The translations under genes and the position numbers were made by a program. From Enchytraeus crypticus (lineage: Eukaryota > Annelida > Clitellata > Enchytraeida > Enchytraeidae), in NCBI GenBank assembly GCA_905160935.1, contig CAJHZI010000783.1, forward strand, positions 108,424 to 172,423: a DNA stretch of 64,000 nt, in the 5' to 3' direction. The notes beneath the pieces are model-generated. The model was not told the DNA's origin. It made no database searches and worked only from the letters and a program-made list of their open reading frames with translations. Below are positions 10,790 to 24,100 of the stretch, piece after piece. How positions within the stretch are numbered: the stretch's first letter is position 1; each line of letters begins with the position of its first letter.

Positions 10790-12905
10790 CCTTTCAAAAT
10801 ATAGGAGAGATAAGAAAAATCCTCCTGAAATGCAAAACCCCACGATCAAGGCTAACTTCGTTAAACAACGTAAGTTAGTTGATCATATGATCTCCTCCAC
10901 CAAGAGTTCTTATTTTAAGAACTTGATCTTGCAGAATCAAAACTGCCTCAAAAAACTTTGGGGAACCCTTGATTCACTGCTTGGTCGCACTATCCCTAAG
11001 TCACTTCCAAATTCCAATTCTCCTTCTACTCTTGCTAGCAATTTTATTAATTTCTTTGATGACAAAATTACCAGACTCTGTTCTTCTATTCCTCCCTGTC
11101 CTGAGACTATTTCAAATCTGTCTATGCCAAATCCTCCTCTGCTGTTAAATTTGAAACCTGCTTCTCTTGAAGAAGAAATCCGTCATCTAATACTCTGCTC
11201 TACCGACTCATCTTGCTCGCTAGATGCCATTCCAACCAAACTACTTAAATCTTGCATTGATGCCATCCTACCTCCAATTACCCATCTGGTTGATCTTTCA
11301 CTTTCTGAAGGAAATTTTCCATCTACTTTTAAAAATGCTGTTGTTTCTCCTCTGCTTAAAAAGCAATCACTTCCTAAAGATGATCTTTCTAGCTATCGTC
11401 CCATTTCCAACTTAAATTTCATTTCCAAAATCTTGGAAAAAATAATCTACACTCGCTTATTCAGCCATCTCGAATATTTTCCTTCTCTATCTTGTTTCCA
11501 ATCTGCATATCGAAAGCTTCACTCCACTGAAACTGCCTTACTCAGCATTCATAATGACCTTTGCTTAGCCTTAAACTCTCAAAAGATATCAGCCCTTGTA
11601 CTACTTGATCTTTCGGCTGCCTTCGACACCATCGATCATAACATTCTTACCAGTAGACTTAAAACGTGCTTTGGTATCTCTGATTCCGCTTTCTCTCTGA
11701 TCTCCTCCTATCTTTCTGGTCGCACTCAATCTGTTATTATAGACAATGAACGCTCCCCTGAACTACCTCTTCTTCGTGGTGTGCCCCAAGGATCTGTACT
11801 TGGACCTTTACTTTTTTCCCTCTACACTACCCCACTCAGTTATGTTTTAGACAATCCTTCAATAAAATTTAATTTCTACGCTGATGATACTCGGCTGTAC
11901 ATCACATTTTCTAGCTCAGATTCCGACTTGAAATTACAATACCCTTCATCTGTTCATGACAAAGTGTATTCATGGTTTTGCAGTAATCATCTCTCTGTCA
12001 ACCCCTCTAAAACCGAATGTCTTTTAATCGGCACTCCCCAGCAAAGAACCAAAATTGCCAATTCCTCCATCTACTTTCAAAATCTTGCTCTCACTCCTAC
12101 TCCCAAAGCTACAAACCTTGGTGTCATGTTTGATGAAAATCTTGATTTTAAATCTCATATATCATCTGTCTGTCGTTCATTTTTTTCCAGATTCGTCAAA
12201 TCAGACAGATACGGTCATCTCTTGATAAAAATTCATCCATAATTCTTGCTAACTCAATAGTTCATTCTAAACGTGACAACTGCAATTCATTGCTACATGG
12301 TTTACCTTCTTCTTCTCTCATGCGTTTGCAACGCGTTCAAAATACTGTAGCACTTGTTGTCTGTCGATCCTCGAGGCTTCAGGCCACCTCTAGTTCCCTG
12401 CTTAATAACCTTTATTGGCTTCCTGTAGTTCAAAGAATTAAGTATAAAATTGCTCTTTTAACTTTCAAAACACTCCTTTTTGGTAAACCTTCTTACCTTT
12501 CTGATCTCCTAATCCAATATCAACCTTCTCGTAAGCTTCGTTCTTCCGATACCAAACTGCTCAAAATTCCTAATATTCTCACTTCGTTAGGTAGACGTTC
12601 ATTTTCTTTCTCCGCTCCTACTGTTTGGAACTCTCTGCCTTCTGATCTTCGCTCATGTTCTACTACTTCCACTTTCCGTTGTAAGTAGAAAACATCTCTT
12701 CCCACCATAGATTTATTTCATCTTGCCTGACTGTTTTTTATCACCGGACCGGCACTGTTTAGGATCTTTTATTTCTCTTCAGCACGTGTTTTTTCAGATC
12801 GTTTGGGGTGAATCGATTTGTAGTGACATGTGATGGGGGGACGTCCCTGACATCATCCTTGTATGAGGAAACGGACGTTAAACCTTTATTATTATTATTA
12901 TTATT
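10790..12905 (+). mobile_element. 5'-truncated CR1/L2-like LINE with reverse transcriptase
   Basis: A 494-codon frame from 10758 (element sequence from about 10790) and a second frame at 12247-12688 encode a non-LTR reverse transcriptase and its C-terminal region. Motifs in order are SSYRPISNLNFISKILEKII, LLDLSAAFDTIDHNIL, RGVPQGSVLGPLL, FYADDTRLYITF (catalytic ADD present) and VNPSKTECLLIG. After a frame break near 12190-12246 come RLQRVQNTVALVV, LYWLPVVQRIKYKIALLTFK and APTVWNSLPSDLRS. The endonuclease domain is missing, so the copy is 5' truncated. The 3' UTR holds GACGTCCCTGACATCATCC and GGAAACGGACGTTAAACC, then (TTA)n. Clade placement is by motif resemblance only. The frame break means it is inactive. 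Confidence 0.88.
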
Positions 12906-13124
12906 TTACTCTTCCTTTCTTTTTGTTTGAAATTTTCTAATATGAAATTTTTACTCTGTTACTAATTCATTTATTTGAACCTTAGTTTCCATAGTACCCT
13001 TCCTAGTTTGAAAAAACTGTAATGAAGGCGAAGGAAGCAAATTTCAAGCAATTGTTGATCTATGGAGATTCATTAAATTGCTTAGTAATAATAAAATGCG
13101 TGCTATTTGTCAAAATTATGTACG

Positions 13125-13157
<33 letters not shown>

Positions 13158-13329
13158 TGATATAGTGAAAGAGAAAGAGAGTATCCTTCCAATAGTTTTA
13201 TCGGTTAGGTCGTCGACTGCAGATCATTGGGTTCAGAGTTCAGATCCAGTGTTCAATCAGTTCCTAAGATACTTTTGAGACCAGAAATTGACTTTAAACA
13301 TGGCTCTAGCTTTTAGCAACTTCTATACT

Positions 13330-13475
13330 ACTTGCGCTGAGCCGGTGGCTTATTGGCATGTTATTCGTCAGCGGATAAATAGGTGCAGGGGTTCAAATCC
13401 AGTGCCCTTTTAGTCACACTGAAATGCTATTGAGCAGGAATCTAATGTTAAACTTGGTTTGAAGTTATTTTATAG
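13330..13475 (+). mobile_element. SINE-A copy
   Basis: GAGCCGGTGGCTTATTGGCA, then box B GGTTCAAATCC, and a TCTAATGTTAAACTTGGTTT tail. Diverged internally. Confidence 0.6.
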
Positions 13476-14669
13476 GATGAATTCAAATGAACTTCAAATT
13501 GAAGATCTTTCTGTACCCAAAGAGCACATGTTTCTTGATATCCTTATCTCAGAGTTTATGGACTGACAGGGTCATGGCAAATTAGTTTCCTCGAAAGTGA
13601 TATGCACTTACTAAGTTTTATCGCTCTAATGATTTAATTTATTTCTTGATCATTAAGATTTGGCGATCTAGTAAATTTTAATTAATTTTTTATAGATAGT
13701 TTGATATTGATTGAACATACAGTATTTTGTAATGGACATTCATGATGATATTCTTCAATTATTATGAGATATTTTGAAATAATAAGGACAGGTTAATTAT
13801 TATTTTCTCTTTCTTTCACATGGTAGGTCAACGCTATCAATCCATAGATCTAATAAAACAATAAATTATACTCAAATAAATAAAATAAATAAATAAAACT
13901 CTATCAAATAAATCAAGTAATAAAGTATGTTTTTGTGATGCTGACTCATTCTAGCAATCTATTAAGTAATATGACATTCAATCAATTATGAGCTTAACAA
14001 GTCAAGTACTATTCAATTCGCTACAATATCAGTTCGATCAATCAATCAATCAATCAATTAAATTATAGAAACATTGATTGGTATTTCGAGACATGCAGAT
14101 TGATATATAAAGCAAGCGGACAATGTTTTTCCAGCCGCTGCTTGGATGTGCTTGGAGAAACAACAGAGTGCGCGATGGACTCTCGATCCAGGAGGTCTCT
14201 ATCCTCGGGCGGAAGCTAATTTCCCATCAACAGGAAGTCCCTATATTTACATATCCGTCATATTATAACTACATGTATAAACCTTTCTCAAGTTTTGTGT
14301 ATTTCTTTTCCTTTCTAGCTTTTCAGTTTTGCACTTTACACTTCTCTATGTTGCGGACTCAGAAGGTACTGAAAGACCCGCTGTTTTAAGTGTTTGTAAA
14401 TATATTTTCTGTCGAAGAAATGAGTTTTTTATGACTGCTGAGAATGCAAGACAATATTTCTGAAGGTGGCGTCTAGATTTTGTATAGTTAATTTATTAAA
14501 GATTCCACTAATGAAATTTTTCGGACAACAATGGAATGCTTAAAGATATTCAGTAGTTATACAGCAGTTCATTAAGTTGTTGTTTGCTGGATACGTTGAT
14601 ATGGTGAATGCGATACTTCAATATACATTAAAGATACTCGAATACCTGTAAATCGAAAAAATATATATT

Positions 14670-14671
<2 letters not shown>

Positions 14672-14713
<42 letters not shown>
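14672..14713. repeat. (CT)n microsatellite
   Basis: Uninterrupted CT run. Confidence 0.95.
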
Positions 14714-14715
<2 letters not shown>

Positions 14716-15640
14716 ACCCTCTTTTTCACTCATTCTCTCTTTGCTTGGCCTCTCCTCCTGGTATCTACTGTAGCTAATCCCGTTCCTGGGATAGATGCAG
14801 GTGTTTCTGTAGTAATGAATGTACGTGAGCACGCCCGGGGCTTCCTTTATAAATCTTGCGCACTCGACGAACTGCGCGCTCCATTCCATATCTCAGTCTA
14901 CTGTAATACAGGGCTTCGCCTAGAATTTTTATTATGATCGCTAAGCTTTAAATATTCCTCTAACATACGACTAAGTTTTTCGTTGATTAAGAGCTCTGTT
15001 TGAAGTTCTTTGAGCAAATACCAACACTAAATGTTTTAATCTCTCAAGAGTTTGGCCTTTCTTTCTCAATGATCCTTTAGAAGATTCAATAACGTTGTAT
15101 TTCAGGGTTTTCGATTCTCCTGTTTGTTCCCACCATCGGCTTTTACAAACTTCAATTGGTTTATATATTTCTATAATTATATTGCTACTAGCTAAACAGT
15201 TGCATGGTAGAAGCCCTGTCTCACTTTTCTCTAAAAGCATACCAGTGACAGTCGAGCAATGCATTAAATCTCTAACAAGAGAATATCCGAACCAGCATTT
15301 AATAAATAGCTGGTATTCTTTACACACTATACTTATGCTGTTGATCCAATCAATTTGTTTACTAATTATTTAAATGGTAAACGTTTATGTCAGTTTACTT
15401 TCTTTTTGAGGATTTTGTGCGCATGATAACGCTGGATAAATAGGTGTTCAACTAGATGGAACGCTTGTCGTTCTCATAAACGGCCTATGGTTTTTATCTC
15501 TACTTAATTTTATTGATTGTTGTAATTTCCCCGTTTCTCAAATATTCTTAAAATTTATTTTCCTTTCGATTCAATTTGGCCATTTCCGTGTGCTTAGTTT
15601 AATTTTATATGGTGTATGCTACGTTTTGATCTAATAAACA
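14714..15640. other. Unassigned region with a 118-codon minus-strand frame
   Basis: A minus-strand frame at 14971-15327 (MCKEYQLFIKCWFGYSLVRD...) has no low-complexity bias but no domain I recognise. It may be an exon or decayed transposon. No splice pair was found that links it to another frame. Confidence 0.35.
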
Positions 15641-15643
15641 TAT

Positions 15644-15646
<3 letters not shown>

Positions 15647-15694
<48 letters not shown>
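15647..15694. repeat. (CT)n microsatellite
   Basis: CT run with one CCC interruption. Confidence 0.95.
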
Positions 15695-15695
<1 letters not shown>

Positions 15696-16057
15696 ACAAT
15701 ACTGCCAAGATTAGCATGATGTTGGGTAAAGATTAGCATGCAGTGGAGTAAAGATTAGAATCATGTTGGATAGAGATTAGAATAATGTGGAGTATAGGAT
15801 TTAAAGTAATTAAGACGACATGGATCAAGTCACCATGATGGGTGTAAGTTTCAGGGCAAATGACAACATCCAATTTATTTACTAATTATAAAAGTAGTAA
15901 AAGTTTAATACTTTCTTTTTTGAGGATGTCTTTTTCCAGGAAACATAACAGTTATTTTTTAAGAGATTTCGCAAGTAATAGTATGGTCTTGCTGGTTGTA
16001 ATAACAGCAATATAGCTGTTGTTGCTAGTTTTAGCAACAGCTTGAAGAGCTGTTTCA

Positions 16058-16099
16058 AGTTATTGTACTTCTTAACAGCTGTTAAGAAGTACAATAACT
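16058..16099. repeat. Perfect 42-bp palindrome without spacer
   Basis: The left arm begins AGTTATTGTACTTCTTAACA (21 nt in all) and the right arm is its exact complement, meeting at CAG|CTG. Checked base by base. Confidence 0.93.
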
Positions 16100-16187
16100 G
16101 ATAATAAGTACAGATGATTGATTAATAAGTATTGATTAAGAAATAAGACTAGCTGATTAATAAGTACAGATGACTGCTACGGGCGCG

Positions 16188-16372
16188 TTTTATAAGAGCT
16201 AGTTTTATAAATCAAGTTTTTAAGAGCTAGTTTTATAAATCAAGCTTTTAAGAGCTAGTTTAATAAATCAAGTTTTTAAGAGCTAGTTCTATAAATCAAG
16301 TTTTTAAGAGCTAGTTTCATAAATCAAGTTTTTAAGAGCTAGTTTTATAAATCAAGTTTTTAAGAGCTAGTT
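16188..16372. repeat. 28-bp tandem repeat
   Basis: Six to seven copies of TTTTTAAGAGCTAGTTTTAT plus AAATCAAG with few differences. It lies in a longer AGCTAGTTTTAGCAG-rich stretch that runs to about 16620. Confidence 0.9.
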
Positions 16373-17544
16373 TTAGCAGTATAGTAGCAACTATGAAGAG
16401 CTACTTCAGTTGTATTAATTTGTAGATTCTAGTATGAAAGCAATTGTTAACATTAGCAACTGGCATCGTATAAAGTGCTAGTTTCAGCAGCAGCAGCAGG
16501 AGTTTTGTATTGCTAGTTTTAGTATCTGTGCGAAGTTAGTTTCAGCTGCTGCTGCATCTATGTAGAGATAGCTTCAGCAGAGATAGCTTCAGCAGTAGAA
16601 AGATGCTGTGAAGCCTGGTAACCGAGTATGAGATATAACACAGTAGTTCAGCTCATTAGTTACTGAATGGATTGGTCTTTCGGTTGATTTAATAAAGGGC
16701 GGAGCGTTGAAGGGTGGGAAACATTTGGTAGGTGCAGTTAATGCGAACATATCCTGAGGATGCTATCAAAGCAAATTACAAGTATGAATTAGAATTCTTT
16801 TCTCCTCGGGTCATACTAATGATCGACAGAACTAACATAAAGCTTCCAATCTCAACATCGTTATCGCTATAAGTTTAACATTATATGATCTGCTGATTTT
16901 AGCATCAGTTTTAATCAAAAGAGAATCACCTACTTGAAAACTCTCGTTGCCTCTAATGATGACGTTGTCAGTTCTTGGAATAGGATGTGTCATCAATGTG
17001 ACGTATTAGGGCAAACGTACGGCAAAATAAAATCGTATAATATGTAGGCATACTGAAAGAATAGACCAACTGTATTCGCATGCGTGGTAAAAGGCAATTA
17101 AGCAAGATTTGAATCAGATGGCGAAGGGATGTTCTCATGTTTAGCTGAAATTTAAAGTAAATGCAAATTGTGGTTTGGGCATATCTCTTGTGATATGATT
17201 CAATGTTTGATTAGTGCAGTGATCGTTTTTGAAAACAAAACGAATCTGTCAGTGGCAATATATATATACCTTGAGCCTGATATATGTTGTGCGTTACAGA
17301 AGAGAGCGCGATAAAACGAGATGTACTGAGCGAGCGAGAGAGATAGAGATAGAGAGGCAGAGAGAGTGAGTGAGAGTGAGAGAGAGTGTGTGTGAGAGAG
17401 AGAGAGAGAGATGAAAAGAGCGAGTGAGAGAAAGTTCGAGGAGGTACACTTTCCGAACCTAATAAAATTTATTTCGAAGCTTATGTTTTTAAGTAAGCTT
17501 GTAAAATACCCCTCTATATGTAGTGTTCTGCCAAATAACAGATC

Positions 17545-17705
17545 TAAGGTACACATTCCACTTCACGGCTTCTTTCTCGCTCTATAGAGAGCACTCCATC
17601 AATCAATTAGCTTGCTTTGATCCGGTTAAAAGCAGTGATTTCCCTAAACTTTAAATTAATCTTTAGCTTGAAAAATTATGGCCTCTGAAGTGATTTTCCA
17701 TAGCT
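17545..17705 (-). mobile_element. SINE-C fragment upstream of protocadherin
   Basis: TTTCTCGCTCTATAGAGAGC, ACTCCATCAATCAATTAGC and TTATGGCCTCTGAAGTGATT follow the family order in reverse. It abuts a (TA)n array at 17730. Confidence 0.6.
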
Positions 17706-17725
17706 TAGTGACACTTTGTCCCATC

Positions 17726-17729
<4 letters not shown>

Positions 17730-17802
<73 letters not shown>
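17730..17802. repeat. (TA)n microsatellite
   Basis: About 36 TA units flanked by CCGGATATA and TATATCCG, so the boundaries are themselves inverted. Confidence 0.95.
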
Positions 17803-17807
<5 letters not shown>

Positions 17808-18044
17808 TACCTTTAAAATGCAGGTCATTTAATTTGTCACTGACATTCTTTTAAGTCTGAAACCGACACTAAACTAAAATTTAGCCTTTAGTCTATTTTT
17901 ATTAATGCGTCTATATTGTCAGTTATAAGTTTTTATGATGTACAAACTATACACAATTTTGTATGTACCAAATTGCGCATTATGTACGATGTATAATTTC
18001 AATGTGATGTTATTAGTATTTTAATAGGTTTGTTAGTTAGGTCT

Positions 18045-18170
18045 CAAATAGGGGATTGACTGAGGATATCATTGATATGATGTAGGAGAGAGGATTTGAG
18101 ACAGTCTATTCGTATCCCGACCCTTGTTAAACTACGATTTAAGGGGAGGTGATGATGATAATGATGAATA
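18045..18170 (+). mobile_element. LINE tail copy, (GAT)n-tail family
   Basis: Uninterrupted relative of the 1097-2625 locus, ending in GATGATGATAATGATGA. Its reading frame resembles the end of a LINE polyprotein (DREEW-like), but it is decayed. Confidence 0.55.
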
Positions 18171-18243
18171 GGTTTGTTAGTATTTATTTAATACTAGATT
18201 TCTTATATGACATCACTGATTGATTGCATGCAGATAACTCACA

Positions 18244-21177
18244 ATGCTTCCAGTGACAGACGCGCTGCGCGATGTTCTCTTCCTCTCGCTGTTTCTCCTG
18301 CAGCAGTTCATCTGCTACCAGGCCACCCTTCACTACAACATCCCAGAGGAAAGACCTCCAGAGTTCCTCATCGCCCACATCAAGTCTGACGCCGAGCTCA
18401 AGGAAGGTTACGTACTCCCACCCGTCCCCACCCAGCTGGCCATTCTCCCAGGTCAGTTCTCCCAGTACTTCACCGTCCATCCCACCTCAGGGGCTCTACG
18501 AGTCTCCGATCAGCCGATTGATCGAGACAAGCTGTGCGGAGCATTGGTCGAGTGTGTGCTCACTCTGGAGGTAGCTGTCACTGTGCCTGCCGAGTATTTT
18601 CACGTGTTCCGTGTCAACGTCATCGTTGACGACATCAACGACAATGCTCCAGTGTTCCAGGTGGCTGAGAGGCGTCGCTACGTTACGTCAGTCCTGGAGA
18701 ACGCTCAGTTGGGGACCATACTGGAGGGTATCCCAACTGCTAAGGACTTGGATATAGGGAAGAACGGAATACAGACTTACTCGTTGTTACCTCTGGATAA
18801 TCATAACGGAACGTTTCTCCTGCGAGTAAGGGAAGATTTTGAAGGAACTCTTCTACCTGTGCTAGTGGTAAACAAAGGTCTAGACCGAGAGGTCATAGAT
18901 TCCTACGATCTCACCATGGTGGCTTATGACGGTGGTGTTCCACCTAAATCTGGAACTCTTAGGATCCGTGTAGAAGTGATCGACGTGAATGATCACACAC
19001 CAGAGTTCACATCTTCTCAGTACAACATCTCCGTGAGAGAGGACGCTCCAGCCGGAACCTCTCTTATCCAGGTCAAGGCCACGGACTCTGACATTGGGCG
19101 CAATGCCGAGATGATGTATTCGTTCAGCTCTTCCACTGGAGGTCTCTATGGTAATCTGTTCGCTATTAATGAAAGCAGCGGCGTGGTCCAACTTGATAGA
19201 AAGTTTGATGCATCATATCTGGACGTGTATGGACTCACAGTGGTGGTTAAGGACGGAGGAATACCTCACAGGATGGCGACCTCAAAGCTGAATGTTCACG
19301 TCCTTGGGGTTAACAGTTATCCTCCGACTATTGCTATAAATCCTATGGCACCAACTGACAGGAAGCCCAAGATATTTGAAGGGCAACCTGTGAGAACTTT
19401 TGTCACCTATATATCCGTGTCTGATGCAGATAGAGGTATAAATGCTGTGGTAGCATGTGCGAGCAATAACGAAGACTTCTCTTTAGAACTTATTCATTCT
19501 AATACATATAAACTGTTGTCGATGAAAACTTTTGATCGCGAAAAGGAGAGCACAGTAAGAGCCAGTGTTGTATGTAAAGATGCTGGAATGCCTTCTCTGA
19601 CGTCATCGGCTAACTTTGACGTCACGATTAGTGACGTAAACGACAACACACCTAGATTTGAGCGGAGTGAATATGAGGCGACTGTGACGGAGAACAGCGA
19701 GATTGGCATCAGCTTACTCCAGATATTAGCGCGCGATGATGACGAAGATGATAACGCAAGAATTCGCTACAGTCTAGCCGAATACGGTGATGATTCAGAG
19801 AATAAAGTGAGAGACGCAAGCTTACAGAGTAAGTGGCTAACTATTGATCCAGAGTCGGGAATCATCTACACATCGGCTAGATTCGACTACGAGATAATGA
19901 CCAGCTATAGAGTGATACTGAGAGCTGAAGATAGTGGACAGAATATTAGCCTCAGTTCTACTGCCCTACTGACCATCAGAGTAGTCAACATAAATGACTG
20001 TCCTCCAACGTTCTCTCAGTCTTCGTTTAGCTTTGGAATCTTCGAAAATCTTCCGCCTGGACTGGAAGTAGGAACCGTTTCAGCATCAGACATGGACGCT
20101 CCGCCATATAACAAAATCGTCTACAATCTGTTTGATCCGGACACATCCTCTATCCATTCTCTATTTAGCGTGGATAGTACTTCCGGCAGAATAACCACAG
20201 TGACGTTACTGGATAGAGAGAAGGCTTCCGTTTACTATATTAGAGCCGTGGCTATTGACGCCAGTAATTCTTCGCTTACATCTACTGCCAGTGCTACTGT
20301 TTACATTGCAGATAAAAACGACAATGCACCAGTAATTGACTTTCCTAACGAGCACAACAACACTATTGAAGTGTCCACCCACGCGCCCAGAGGTTACCTT
20401 ATCGGTAGAGTATTGGCGCATGATCTGGATATAGGTACAAACGCCAAGATTCGATTCTCCATCAAGCAAGACGGAGCCCTTGATTTTTCTGCGACTACAC
20501 TGTTCGGAATAGACGCTAAAAACGGGGCAGTCTTTGTTAACGGCAGACTGGATGGTGCTAATGATTTAAGTCTAATCATTGAAGCATCCGATCAAGGAAG
20601 TCCTCGGCTATCTGCCACAGCTGTGCTTAACATTAAGCTCAACGACTCAAAAGCGCTGGCAGCTGAGATGTATCTTCTGTCCTCGCGCAACCCGGGTTCG
20701 AACCCAGGTCGCGCTGGTTGGTTTGGATTCGATTTCGAAGATTCACAGACAATCATCATAATTTTGGCCGCAGTCACGGGAACTCTAGTTATCATTCTCA
20801 TCGCTGCTATAGTTTACATTCGGCGCTGTAGACAAACACACCAGCGAGTGACCAAGAACGGTGCACCTCCGTCAACCAAAGCCTACCAAACTGCCGCAGC
20901 GGATGATCTAAAGGAGACGACGTTCTTGTCCAATGTTGCATACGAGGCGAGTCTCTCTCGTGATCTTGGCATGAGTTACGATGCGTCGAGCGACTTCAAG
21001 GTCGATGACTACGATCTGAACTGTGCTGTGGACTGCTGCGGTCAAGTGCGTCATGAGCGTGACGTCACTGGTCTTCCTAATAACTATGACGTCATTGATC
21101 GTCTGAATAATCATGACGTCACTGATCGAATGAATAACTATGATATGACAAGACCTTCAACGTACCACGACCTATCG
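18244..21177 (+). CDS. Protocadherin coding exon 1 (signal peptide, EC1-EC7, TM, proximal tail)
   Basis: 978 codons with all cadherin repeats in one exon, as is usual for protocadherins. The donor is tcg|gtaagt. Reading past it adds only nine residues before a stop. The last part encodes a threefold repeat of about nine residues (NNYDVIDRL, NNHDVTDRM, NNYDMTRPS). Confidence 0.92.
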
Positions 21178-24100
21178 GTAAGTACTATGAATTCTTGTAG
21201 TTTATAGTGATTTATAGTCTTTCTCGTTTTTGATTGATCGCAAATGTTCTTTATTTGACGGCTATTTGGAAGAAAATATTTCGAGAAGATAGGTTTCAGG
21301 ACGAAACCTCTGTAAATATAAGGCTACGGTAAAGCTAATGTTAACGTCAGTTCCCTCACTCGAAAGCGATGTCAGTGACGAGCGAGCCCGCATATACTGA
21401 TCCACGGTCGAATATCTTACCGACATTGCCAATGGCTCCAGCCAGGAGATAAATCACAAGGTAAAAATAACGACCGTAGCAATAAAATTCAAGAGTATGT
21501 ACTGTTATTTTCCTCATTTAATGTGAACGCGTCACGTGTCTAAGTAGATTACCGGAATGATGGAATTTAGACCACAGCACATTGTATCAGAACGCATTTC
21601 TAAATATTGATTAGCCAATCTACTATAGAAATATATACAGTAGTGGCTATAGAGTCTTGAAAACTGCAATAATTATGTCAAAATATTATTTAAACTTAGG
21701 ATCTGATGAGTCAGAAAACTCGCAGTTCCTAAATGTCGAACAGTTTCTTATGGTGACATGTCATTTCCTGTAGCAGGTCCTAAAATGTGGAATGAACTTG
21801 CACATTTTACAAGATATTCATCTGATAGCTTGAAAAGAATAAAAAATCGTATCTTTTTATATGAACCTTCCCTATAAATTCCTTGCTCAGATCTTTTACA
21901 GATATCAGAGTTTTATATTTTAGCTGTATTAAGGTATAGTGTTTTGGATTTATGATGCTTACTTTTATGTGTATTTCACTGTATAGTGCTCATTTTACTG
22001 TAATTTGTGTAAAGTATAAAGTTGCATTTGAATGATATACTCTATTAAGACTTAAACACTTAACATTAAGCATTTAATATTTATCACTAAATATTAAACA
22101 TTTAACAATAAACATTATGTATTTAACAGTTAACATTGCACAATAAAATAGTTTCCTGTTCTAAATCGTCTCGAATATAAAATTTGAACGAGAGCAATCT
22201 TATTCCACTTAACCATTTGACAACATATAAACCGACAATTAACTTGTAACTTTGTCCGATAAGCAAATAAAGCAAAGTTTAGCGAGCCCTATATGATGAT
22301 ATGTTTTGCAAAGGGATGCAATGGATGAAGTATGTACAAACAGTACGAGAGTAAGAACTGTTACCTTTGATATCGTTTTTGTAATATGACACAACAAGAA
22401 GAACATATAGAGGATATTCTATGCCATAGATGGCAGAAAGTAAAAAGTTATTTGTCGCGGACCTGCCACTAAACAGAACACTGAGAGAAATTGTTTGCTA
22501 ACAAATTGCTGCACAGGACAAGACATTCATTAGGCATAACTTGTGTGTAATTCTAAACATCGGCTTGTATACAGCATTAAATATGTTTAGAGCAATGAAA
22601 CAGGACACTGATAGATGAGGAGTTAGCCCTGAGGTGGGGGGAGGTGTTGTTGAATGATGTGTAATAGGATATGAACATAATAAGCAGAATGGCCTTCGTT
22701 TAATGGATGCTTTGTCGTTTTTATGAAGAGCGGCTGTATTTCTTAGCATATAATGTACATGTAATTTTCATGTACACTGCCCAACATCCAAGTCGTTTAG
22801 TTTAGAAGAGCAATTTTTATCAACCTTATACTTATTCTAAAAGATCCACTCATCTAACAAGGAATAAACAAACAAAAATTTAGGAGCAACTGAATAGTTA
22901 AAAAGTTGTAATGCTACTGGAGTCCATGAAAACTTCGAGGATTATGGAAACAAAGTCAAAGAAATAAAGTAGACCATTTTAAATGATTCTATAAACAGCG
23001 TAAATCAAATATCCCAGAAAACAGTTCAATAAGTGAAGATTACGATATTTTTCAGGTAAATTTCAATGCTGTAAATGCTGTAAATTTCATTTCATTTTCA
23101 ATTCAAACTTTAAATCATTTCAGTTCCTTGAATTTCTACTGTTCTTAGTTGTTACCTGTGTTCATATTAACGTCGCCATCGCGGGACTCGTTAAGTATGT
23201 AAATGGAGCGTTAGTGAATAATTAGCAAAATTAAAATAATTTCGTAAATCTATCCGTCGTGATTTGGAGAGATGTTTGCTGTTGAGACATAAACACCCCT
23301 GACATAATCCTTGGATGAAGAATTTCATATATTAGTTGAACTTGGAATTGAAAAGTGTTACGGTGTGATTGTAAGTTTTGTTTTCGTTTCTTGTAAATAT
23401 CTGAAAATTTTCTAGGTAATGACGTTGGTGAATTTATATTGCCATGTCTTCATCGATTTTAAATGTCATTGTCGATTTGTACCATCGACGCTAGAAGCGA
23501 GCCGCATAAACTATTATTTCTAAAGTGTGGAAAATTTAAGAAAAACTGAAGTTGGTAATTCCTCGATATAGCTCGTTATAATCGGCACAGTCATTAGTGG
23601 CATTTTCTGCTACAAGTGTTTGAAAATCAACGATAATTTAACGGCTGAGTCAGTGTAGTGATTGGTAGACATATGACTGTCTATCAGTAAGTGTTCTGTG
23701 TTCAAATCCTAGACTTGACTGCTACTGGTATCATTTAAATAGATGTAACTGACGTTAAACTGAACTTTGGTCTCATAATCCATTTTAATGTCATAAATAA
23801 TATTGTGGATTTGTGCTTATTCTAAAGAGGTTACCAAGGTAGATATTTCACGTGCTGGATATCGAAGATGTCACTGGATATCGAAGAGTTTGAATTAACC
23901 AGTAGGCCTATATTGTCGAGTCCTGGTATTAGCTTTGATACAACCCGTTGTTTGTTGATTGCAGTTCTATTAGCTCAGCATGCTGCTTTCAATGTAATTA
24001 TGTAATCACCTATACTGGATATCGCACGATGGCAAAATACGCTCACATTTTGTGCTTTTATTTCAGCTTCCTGCGGGCAGTGTTAGCTGTAGAGGTCCAT

